From DATGLW01 sp035293965 (lineage in GTDB: Bacteria; Actinomycetota; Acidimicrobiia; Acidimicrobiales; RAAP-2), in contig DATGLW010000085.1 in the NCBI GenBank assembly GCA_035293965.1, forward strand, positions 1 to 28,681: DNA of 28,681 nucleotides. Reading direction: 5' to 3'. A model generated the notes under the pieces. The model searched no databases. It saw only the letters and a list, made by a program, of their open reading frames with translations, and was not told the origin of the DNA. The first letter of the stretch is position 1; each line of letters starts with the position of its first letter. This document shows positions 23,043 to 28,681 of the stretch, piece after piece. Position numbers and translations under genes: made by a program.

Positions 23043-23983
23043 TGCCAGATCTGGGGCCCGGCGAGCCCGGTGGGCGCCCGGCGGCGGGGGAGGGGGTCCC
23101 CGAGGTCGCGGCACGACGCCTCGGCTCCAGCTCCTTTTCATCCGGACTGTCCGTGCCGGACTTCGCGGCCTGCCTGCAGGTGGGCCTTCGGCCCGTCGCG
23201 CTCGTGCAGGGGTTCTGCGTGATGCAGTGGGGCTGGTACGGGGTCGGCTCCCCGTACGTGCGGGGGGTCTCGCCGTTCGCCGGAGGCAGCGGCTGGAGCG
23301 GTTACAACGAGTCGTGGCGGTGCCCCCATGGCTACGTCGTCGGCTCCGGGGACCACCGGGTCTGGGGTCAGAACTACGAGCAGACCTGGGTCGAGGCCGC
23401 GTGGGCCCAGGGCTTCGGCACCGCCTACGCCCGGCTGGTCGACGAGGCCCGCGACGCCGGCGCGCACGGTGTGGTCGGCGTCGTGGACTCGGTCCGGCAC
23501 CTGGCGGAGCAGAGCGTGACCGAGTTCCACCTCACGGGAACGGCCGTCGTCGCCGAGGACCTCGACGGTCCCCCCGGTGGACCTCCGTTCACCACGTACC
23601 TCGCGGGCCAGCGATTGGTGAAGCTCGTCGAGGCCGGCATGGTGCCCGTGTCGATCGTCGCGTCGATGGCCTCCGTCCGCGTCTGGGCGTCCTGCGTGAC
23701 CGAGCTGCTCACCCGGGGCCAGTCCAGCGTGTGGGGCCAGTACGTGGGTGGCGAGATCGAGCAGCTCGCCCGGGCGCACATGGCCGCACGCGACCTCGCC
23801 CGTGAGCACGTCCGGCGCCTTCTTGCCACCGACCAGCTCTTCGGGGCCCAGATGGGGACCTCTTACCGTGAGGTGGGGGAGGGCGACGAGGTCGTCGAGT
23901 GCACGCTCAAGGGCACCCGGGTGCGCCGTTTCCAGGAGTTCGAACCGCTGCCTGCACCCGTCCCGACGGTCACGTTGGCATGA
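23042..23983 (+). CDS. Tandem YbjQ-like domain protein B, diverged
   Basis: 313 residues; the ATG at 23042 shares a base with the previous stop (TGATG). The two domains lie at about 31-170 and 182-297. Domain 1 opens FSSGLSVPDF and ends GVVGVVDSV ... EFHLTGTAVVAED; between its first strands and its helix it carries a Trp/Tyr/Gly-rich insertion (about 60-115, with QWGWYGVGSPYVRG and WGQNYEQTWVEAAW). Domain 2 opens FTTYLAGQRL and has lost GVVGV, ending VECTLKGTRVRRF. It is the most diverged member. The aromatic insertion might bind a ligand or another subunit. No signal peptide. Confidence 0.8.
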   Translation: MPDLGPGEPGGRPAAGEGVPEVAARRLGSSSFSSGLSVPDFAACLQVGLRPVALVQGFCVMQWGWYGVGSPYVRGVSPFAGGSGWSGYNESWRCPHGYVVGSGDHRVWGQNYEQTWVEAAWAQGFGTAYARLVDEARDAGAHGVVGVVDSVRHLAEQSVTEFHLTGTAVVAEDLDGPPGGPPFTTYLAGQRLVKLVEAGMVPVSIVASMASVRVWASCVTELLTRGQSSVWGQYVGGEIEQLARAHMAARDLAREHVRRLLATDQLFGAQMGTSYREVGEGDEVVECTLKGTRVRRFQEFEPLPAPVPTVTLA

Positions 23984-24903
23984 CGGGCGACGCTGCCGCC
24001 GTGCCGCCGACCGGCCTGGTTCCTGCCGCAGAGCCTCGAGACGTGCGTACGATGCTCCGGCGCGGCCTTGAGGAGCTGCAGCGTCACGCGACCGGGGGCA
24101 CCGGGGGCGCGAGGGCGGGGGTGACCTCCGATCTCTCGGCCGACGAGACGCTGCTCCTCCACGGCGCGGGTTGGGAGGCCGTGGACCTGGTGTCGGGCGT
24201 CTCGATCGTGTCGGTCCCCTGGGGGGTGTGGAACTGGGGGGCCGGCGAGATCACCGCCGCCTCGACGGCGCACAACGACGCGTTCGCCAAGGCGGCGCAG
24301 CGGCTCGAGTCCGAGTGCGAGCGGGCCGGCGGCAAGGGCGTCGTCGGCGTCCGGCTCGAGTCCGACGTGGGCCCCCACCGCGTCGACGTGGAGCTGGTGG
24401 GCACGGCCGCGCGACCGGTGAGCGCGTCGGCCCGGTCGCGGCGGGGAGGGGGGCCGGGGCGGGTGTTCGTCTCGGACCTGTCCGCTCGCGACTTCAGCTT
24501 GCTGGGCCAGGCGGGCTGGGCGCCCGTCGGGCTCGCGTTCGGTGCGAGCTTCGTGTACGCGCCCAGGCGCTCTGCGGGGACCACCCTCCGGCAGACCTCG
24601 CAGAACGTCGAGCTGACGAATTTCACCGAGGCCATGTACGCGGCGCGCGAGTCGGCGATGGAGCGGATGCAGCGCTCTGCGATCGCGATGGGCGCGCAGG
24701 GCATCGTGGGTGTCGGGGTGACCGAGGGACCCATGCCCTTCGCCCGCCACGCCGTGGGGTTCCGGGCCTGGGGGACGGCAGTGCGCCTCGTCGCCGGCGA
24801 GCACCGCAGCATCGCGCCCCGCGTGGTGTTGCCTCTCGACGACGCCGTGCTCCAGTTCGCCGCGGAGGCCCTCCGGGGGACCCCCAGGGGTGGCGCGCGG
24901 TAG
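23980..24903 (+). CDS. Tandem YbjQ-like domain protein C
   Basis: 307 residues; its ATG overlaps the previous stop as ATGA. Domain 1 (about 48-147) opens VTSDLSADET, has a helix rich in Ala and charged residues (AFAKAAQRLESECERAGG) and GVVGVRLESDV, ending LVGTAARPV. Domain 2 (about 163-270) opens FVSDLSARDF, with QNVELTNFTEAMYAARESAM closely matching domain 2 of protein A (QNVELPNFTQALYEARELAM), then GIVGVGVTEG and AWGTAVRL. The matching second domains show that A and C arose by whole-gene duplication. It is the last gene of the run; the next feature is the tRNA-Glu on the other strand. Confidence 0.83.
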   Translation: MTGDAAAVPPTGLVPAAEPRDVRTMLRRGLEELQRHATGGTGGARAGVTSDLSADETLLLHGAGWEAVDLVSGVSIVSVPWGVWNWGAGEITAASTAHNDAFAKAAQRLESECERAGGKGVVGVRLESDVGPHRVDVELVGTAARPVSASARSRRGGGPGRVFVSDLSARDFSLLGQAGWAPVGLAFGASFVYAPRRSAGTTLRQTSQNVELTNFTEAMYAARESAMERMQRSAIAMGAQGIVGVGVTEGPMPFARHAVGFRAWGTAVRLVAGEHRSIAPRVVLPLDDAVLQFAAEALRGTPRGGAR

Positions 24904-25157
24904 CGGGGTCGCCGCCCGGGCCGGCACTCCCCAGCCCCAGAGAAGCCCACCGACGATCTCTCGGTACTCGTCGTCGACGGCACGCAGCGCCTCGGTCCGG
25001 GTGTTCCCTGCGGCGCCAATTGCACGGGTCACCTTGGCCGCGGCCGGTTGGCCGCGGCCCCGTCGGGACGAACCCCGCTGACGGTCACGATGTCGATGTC
25101 GGCCTGGCCCAGGATGAAGGAAAACCGCCTTCAGCTCCTCCCAGGGAGGATAGGGCG
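24904..25157. other. Gap between the YbjQ-like operon and tRNA-Glu
   Basis: No gene is supported. GGCCGCGGCC-type inverted repeats at about 25037-25061 could form a hairpin ending the operon. Minus-strand frames here lack starts with ribosome sites and only run on as shadows of the operon. Confidence 0.4.
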
Positions 25158-25230
25158 CACCCCCAACGGGATTCGAACCCGTGTTACCGCCTTGAAAGGG
25201 CGGCGTCCTCGGCCGCTAGACGATGGGGGC
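25158..25230 (-). tRNA. trnE: tRNA-Glu (TTC)
   Basis: Minus-strand cloverleaf: acceptor GCCCCCA paired with TGGGGGT (first pair G-U), anticodon arm CCGCC-CTTTCAA-GGCGG (anticodon TTC), T arm ACGGG-TTCGAAT-CCCGT, discriminator G. CCA is not encoded. Same strand as tRNA-Asp and tRNA-Phe at 1629-1818, about 23 kb away. Confidence 0.96.
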
Positions 25231-25276
25231 GGGCGGGCCGCTCGTCGAATGGGCGGCCGCGCAAGGCGTGACGAAC

Positions 25277-26341
25277 CTACCAGCCGCCGGCGGGGAGCTC
25301 AGCAAGGTCGCCCGGGGCGCCGTCCGGCTCGCTGCGAGCCGGCTCGCCGGCGCCCTCGTCGAGTTCCTGCGGAGGGCCGGCGCGCGGCGCGACCGGTTCG
25401 GGCGGGTGGGCCGTCAGGGCGAGGAGGAATTGCACGCCGCCGACGACGAGCGACGTGGCCCCGATGACGTGGACCTCGACGAGCAGCGCCGGCAGGTGAG
25501 TGAAGTACTGCACGTAGCCGATGCCGGCCTGGGCCACGAGCACCGCCACGAACAGCCGCCCCGCCCGCCGGACCCGCTCGGGCACGTCGAGCACGTGGAG
25601 CGACACGGCGAGCGCCAGCACGATGCCGACCAGCAGCAGGGCGAGGCTCGAGTGGAGCTCGGCCATGGACCGCAGCGAGACGGGGATCCGGCGAGGCTGG
25701 AGCTGGTTCTGGGCGGCCCCCGAGTGGGGGCCCGCGCCGGTGACGGCGGTACCGGCCAGGACCACCATGCCGAGCAGGGCGACGGCGCCCCGGGCGACCA
25801 GGAGCACCGGCCGCATGACGAGGAGGCGTCCGGCGCCGGGCGTGTAGTCGCGCGAGCTGCGGTGGAGCAGGACCGCCGCGGCCGCCACCATGGCCATCGA
25901 CAGGGCGAAGTGCGCCATGACGAGGTACGGGTTGAGCTTCGTGTAGACCACGATCCCGCCGAGGACGGCCTGGCCCAGCACCCCGGCGACAAGCCCGGCG
26001 GCCAGCCAGGCGAGATCGCGCCGGTACGGGCGCCGCCGCAGGGCGCCGAGCAGCGTGGCGACCAGGATGACGGTCAGCGCCACGGTCACGAGACGGTTCC
26101 CGAACTCGATCAGAGGGTGGTAGGAGAGCTCGGCGGTGAACCGGTGCTGGTAGCACGAGGGCCAGTCGGGGCAGCCGAGGCCCGATCCGCTCAGGCGCAC
26201 GGCGGCGCCCGTCGCGACGATGAGCATGACGGCCGCCAGGGAGGCGACGGACAGGCGCCGGAAGGCCTCCTGGCCGACGGTGGGCAGCTGCAGGGCGCGA
26301 GCACGGGCAGCGCCGCGGCGGCGCGGGGCGGAAGCGACCAC
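25277..26341 (-). CDS. ctaA: Heme A synthase (COX15/CtaA family)
   Basis: 354 residues, about eight membrane spans. It oxidises the C8 methyl of heme O to give heme A for cytochrome aa3 oxidase. Visible landmarks: GSGLGCPDWPSC (the redox Cys pair in the first outer loop), HPLIEFGNRL with a heme-ligand His, MAHFALSMA, MAELHSSLAL and VEVHVIGATSLV carrying the other His ligands. The C-terminal 40 residues are a Pro/Glu/Gly-rich tail. The GTG start at 26341 has no ribosome site, but TACGAT (26355-26350) ends 8 bases before it, so the message is probably leaderless. Divergent from ctaB. Confidence 0.93.
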   Translation of the reverse strand: MVASAPRRRGAARARALQLPTVGQEAFRRLSVASLAAVMLIVATGAAVRLSGSGLGCPDWPSCYQHRFTAELSYHPLIEFGNRLVTVALTVILVATLLGALRRRPYRRDLAWLAAGLVAGVLGQAVLGGIVVYTKLNPYLVMAHFALSMAMVAAAAVLLHRSSRDYTPGAGRLLVMRPVLLVARGAVALLGMVVLAGTAVTGAGPHSGAAQNQLQPRRIPVSLRSMAELHSSLALLLVGIVLALAVSLHVLDVPERVRRAGRLFVAVLVAQAGIGYVQYFTHLPALLVEVHVIGATSLVVGGVQFLLALTAHPPEPVAPRAGPPQELDEGAGEPARSEPDGAPGDLAELPAGGW

Positions 26342-26440
26342 TTCAGCCTATCGTACCCGGCCCGAGGGAAGTCTCAGCCCGGCGTCGAGGGCCCTGCCCC
26401 GCCTGGTCCGGCGCCCGCCGTGCGCCGTAGGCTGCCTCCG
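26342..26440. promoter_or_regulatory. Divergent ctaA/ctaB promoter region
   Basis: A gap of 99 bases. Minus strand: TACGAT at 26355-26350, 8 bases before the ctaA GTG. Plus strand: TAGGCT at 26428-26433, 7 bases before the ctaB ATG. Neither gene has a Shine-Dalgarno, so both transcripts may begin at the start codon. Confidence 0.5.
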
Positions 26441-27364
26441 ATGGCCCTCGAAGCGCCGGCCCTGCCGGCAAGCCGGATCCTCGCGTCGCGGGTCGCTGCG
26501 TACGTGGCGCTCACCAAGCCCCGGATCATCGAGCTCCTGCTCGTCACCACCCTGCCCACCATGGTCCTCGCCCGCCAGGGTCTGCCGACCTGGCGCCTGG
26601 TCCTCGCCACCCTTGCCGGGGGGGCCCTGTCGGCCGGAGGGGCCAACGCGCTCAACATGGTGGCGGACCGCGACATCGACCGCGTCATGCGCCGGACCCG
26701 CAACAGGCCCCTCGTGACCGGCGCAGTCACGCCGCGCGCGGCACTCGTGTTCGCGCTGGGGCTCGAGGCCGTGGCCTTCGCCGAGCTGTGGGGACTCGTC
26801 AATCCGCTGTCGGCCGTCCTCGCGCTGTCGGCGGCCGCGTTCTACGTGATCGTCTACACGCTGTGGCTCAAGCGACGCTCCGCGCAGAACATCGTCATCG
26901 GGGGCGCCGCCGGCGCGGTCCCCGTGCTCGTCGGCTGGGCGTCGGTGCGGGGCAGCCTCTCGTGGACCCCGGTCCTGCTCTTCGCCGTGATCTTCCTGTG
27001 GACCCCGCCGCACTTCTGGGCTCTGGCGGTGAAGTACCGCGACGACTACGGCGCGGCCGGCGTCCCGATGCTGCCCGTGGTGGCCTCCCTCGAGCGGACC
27101 ACGCGCGAGATCTCGCTCTACACCGTCCTGCTCGTCGCCTCCACCCTCGCCTTCGGCGCCGTCGCCCACCTCGGCCCCCTCTACGTAGTGGTGGCAGTGG
27201 GGTCAGGGGCCGTGTTCCTGGTGCTCGCCGCCCGTCTGGGCTCCCTGGCCCGAGCCGGCGGCGAGGTCACGCGTCCGTCGATGCGGCTGTTCGCCTACTC
27301 GATCACGTACCTCACCCTGCTGTTCGCGGCGATTGCCGGTGACGTCCTCGTCCGCGCCCACTGA
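26441..27364 (+). CDS. ctaB: Protoheme IX farnesyltransferase (heme O synthase)
   Basis: 307 residues, a polytopic UbiA-type prenyltransferase of the inner membrane. It adds a farnesyl group to heme B to make heme O, the substrate of CtaA. The first Asp-rich motif NMVADRDIDRVMRRTRNRP and the second-loop region WTPPHFWALAVKYRDDY are intact, as is YVALTKPRIIELLLVTT at the N-terminus. The start ATG at 26441 follows TAGGCT by 7 bases and has no ribosome site. Its end overlaps the thioredoxin-like gene, giving a respiratory biogenesis unit. Confidence 0.96.
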   Translation: MALEAPALPASRILASRVAAYVALTKPRIIELLLVTTLPTMVLARQGLPTWRLVLATLAGGALSAGGANALNMVADRDIDRVMRRTRNRPLVTGAVTPRAALVFALGLEAVAFAELWGLVNPLSAVLALSAAAFYVIVYTLWLKRRSAQNIVIGGAAGAVPVLVGWASVRGSLSWTPVLLFAVIFLWTPPHFWALAVKYRDDYGAAGVPMLPVVASLERTTREISLYTVLLVASTLAFGAVAHLGPLYVVVAVGSGAVFLVLAARLGSLARAGGEVTRPSMRLFAYSITYLTLLFAAIAGDVLVRAH

Positions 27365-27980
27365 CCACGCGTCGCCCTTGGGCCCGCCGGACAACAGCAG
27401 CTCCCCCCCGGGCCCCCCGCCGGCGCCCCGGCGGCCTCGGAAGGCCTTCCTCCTCGTCGGCATCGTGCTGGCGGCGGCCCTGGGCATCGGGCTCTTCACC
27501 GGGGTCGGCACCAAGGCGTCCTCCGGCGGCCGGCCCCAGGTGGGCAGTCCCGCCCCGGCCTTCACCCTGCCCCGGCTCGGCGGCCGGGGCACCGTCGGCA
27601 CGCCCTCGACCGCAGGGGGCGACGGGCGTCCGGCCGTGCTCCTGTTCTTCGCCAGCTGGTGCCCGCCCTGCAGGGCCGAGCTGCCGGCCCTGGCAGCAGC
27701 CGTGCACCGCGAGCGGGCGTCGGCCAGCCCCCTGGCGGCGGTGCCCGTGATCGGGATCGACACGGCCGACCCGAACGGCGCCGCCTTCGTGCGCTCTGCC
27801 GGGGTCACCTTCCCGGTCGCCTCGGACGCCGACTACAGGGTGACCGAGAACCTCTACGGGTTCCCAGGCGACCCGTATGCGGTGGCCATCGACCGCTCGG
27901 GCCGCATCGTCCACATCCAGGGAGGGCCGCTCAGCGTGTCGCGGCTGGCCCACTGGCAGCGAGAGCTGCTCGGCCGCTGA
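27339..27980 (+). CDS. Membrane-anchored TlpA/ResA-like thiol-disulfide protein
   Basis: 213 residues from the GTG at 27339 (an in-frame TTG at 27333 is possible), overlapping the end of ctaB by 26 bases. A Pro/Ser-rich cytoplasmic stretch (1-34) is followed by one membrane span (about 36-55), then a thioredoxin fold on the outside. The fold starts VGSPAPAFTLPRLGG and has WCPPC at 107-111 (FFASWCPPCRAELP) and the cis-Pro side FPGDPYAVAIDRSG. It probably keeps apo-cytochrome or oxidase Cys residues reduced (for example the CuA site); coupling to ctaB supports a role in cytochrome oxidase assembly, but this is inference. Confidence 0.9.
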   Translation: MTSSSAPTDHASPLGPPDNSSSPPGPPPAPRRPRKAFLLVGIVLAAALGIGLFTGVGTKASSGGRPQVGSPAPAFTLPRLGGRGTVGTPSTAGGDGRPAVLLFFASWCPPCRAELPALAAAVHRERASASPLAAVPVIGIDTADPNGAAFVRSAGVTFPVASDADYRVTENLYGFPGDPYAVAIDRSGRIVHIQGGPLSVSRLAHWQRELLGR

Positions 27981-27986
27981 GAGGCG

Positions 27987-28065
27987 TCACCCGGGCGCGC
28001 AGGTCGCTGCCGCTCGCCGGACGTGCAGTGACGTCGGAGGTGGGCCTCACCCGGGCGCGCAGGTC
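27987..28065. repeat. 19-bp direct repeat between convergent genes
   Basis: TCACCCGGGCGCGCAGGTC occurs at 27987-28005 and, identically, at 28047-28065, 60 bases apart. The second copy runs into the stop codon of the permease gene on the minus strand. Within the unit CCCGGG is a palindrome. Function unknown. Confidence 0.8.
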
Positions 28066-28681
28066 ACTCCCAGCGGAACGTGAGCGCCGCGGCGACCGGT
28101 GCTGCGAGCGCCCAGGCGGCCAGCACCGCCCAGTCGTGGAGCGGCACGCCGGTACCGGCGCCGATCGACGCGTGCAACCCGTTCGAGAGGGCGGCCGCCG
28201 GCAGGGCGTCGGCCAGCGAGCGGAGGAGCCCGGGCAGCTTGGACACCGGCACCACCATCCCGCCGAGCAGGAGCAGCACCAGGTACAGCCCGTTGGCAGC
28301 CGCCAGGTTGACCTCGGCCCGCAGCCGGCCGGCCATGAGCAGCCCGAGACCCCCGAAGGCGACCGTGCCGAGGACGACGAGCCCGAGTGCGCGCAACGCG
28401 GCCGGCCCCGCCGCGCCCCCGCCCGCCGGGTCCCATCCCAGCCCCATGGCGACGGGCACGAGGACGGCCGCCTGCACGAGCTCCACCAGCACGATGGTGA
28501 GCACTTTGGCACCGAGCAGCCGGGGCCGGCCGAGGGGCGTGGCGCCGAGCCGCTTGAGCACCCCGTAGCCGCGCTCGAAGCCCGTCGCGATGCCGAGGGA
28601 CACCATCGCCGTCGACATGACGGCCAGAGCCAGGATGCCCGGGGCGTAGAAGGCGACCGGGTGGCGCTCGCCGGTCGGGAT
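28064..28681 (-). CDS. ABC-2 type transporter permease (N-terminus beyond the window)
   Basis: 205 codons plus stop lie in the window, and the frame stays open to the right edge (28681). It resembles the C-terminal part of ABC-2 permeases. After ERHPVAFYAPGILALAVMST come the conserved coupling region FERGYGVLKRLGATPLGRPRLL and about five hydrophobic segments, ending in VAAALTFRWE. Such permeases pair with an ATPase to export drugs, lipids or polysaccharides; the partner gene should lie to the right. It converges on the TlpA-like gene. Confidence 0.9.
   Translation of the reverse strand: MPTGERHPVAFYAPGILALAVMSTAMVSLGIATGFERGYGVLKRLGATPLGRPRLLGAKVLTIVLVELVQAAVLVPVAMGLGWDPAGGGAAGPAALRALGLVVLGTVAFGGLGLLMAGRLRAEVNLAAANGLYLVLLLLGGMVVPVSKLPGLLRSLADALPAAALSNGLHASIGAGTGVPLHDWAVLAAWALAAPVAAALTFRWE

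Noticed and set aside
23863..25032. A 389-codon minus-strand frame over YbjQ-like protein C
   Set aside because: It is antisense to a gene with clear domain repeats, starts without a ribosome site, and its sequence is His/Arg/Gly-rich like other shadows.

Overview
The window is high-GC DNA from an actinobacterium. Signs include an F420-type luciferase-like oxidoreductase, mycobacteria-like CoA-transferase and amidohydrolase genes, GTG/TTG starts, several probably leaderless genes (a -10 box 7-8 nt before the start codon), and three tRNAs matching the actinobacterial Glu-Asp-Phe set. An uncultured member of Acidimicrobiia or a relative fits, but no taxonomic marker is present, so this is inference.

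Layout. 1-1628 is a graveyard of mobile DNA: two IS21-type IstB 3' ends facing tail to tail, one IS21-like right end, a shard of an ImmA/IrrE- or ArdC-type metallopeptidase, and GTGGCAC repeats beside the 3' end of tRNA-Phe. tRNA-Phe and tRNA-Asp follow (minus strand). 2156-3614 carries an ECF-like sigma factor and a coupled membrane protein (putative anti-sigma factor). 3746-5434 is a DHA2-type MFS exporter. 5583-9979 has a zinc-free quinone oxidoreductase-like MDR protein, an LLM oxidoreductase, a nitronate monooxygenase-like enzyme and an SDR.

10345-21414 looks like a catabolic region for an unknown acid or cyclic substrate. It holds two ACMSD-type amidohydrolases, a double-domain family III CoA-transferase, a TetR regulator, a second SDR, an orphan Liv-type substrate-binding protein, a DUF2889 protein and an alpha/beta hydrolase translationally coupled to it. 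The binding-protein gene and the second amidohydrolase gene are divergent. Each has a TTGAAA-N17-TA(C/G)CAT promoter with the same dyad laid over the -35, so one repressor may control both. A different perfect palindrome (TGTTTGCAAACA) overlaps the promoter of the CoA-transferase. A 65-codon remnant of a second binding protein lies directly after the hydrolase.

21785-24903 is the most unusual part. A leaderless six-codon ORF runs into four genes that overlap stop-to-start. The first encodes a small protein of unknown function; the next three each encode two diverged YbjQ-like (so-called heavy-metal-binding) domains, six in all. 25158-28681 returns to housekeeping genes: tRNA-Glu, the divergent heme A pair ctaA/ctaB, a membrane-anchored TlpA-like thioredoxin, and the end of an ABC-2 permease that runs off the window. 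tRNA-Glu lies about 23 kb from tRNA-Asp/Phe on the same strand and in the usual order, as if the intervening region had been inserted between them.
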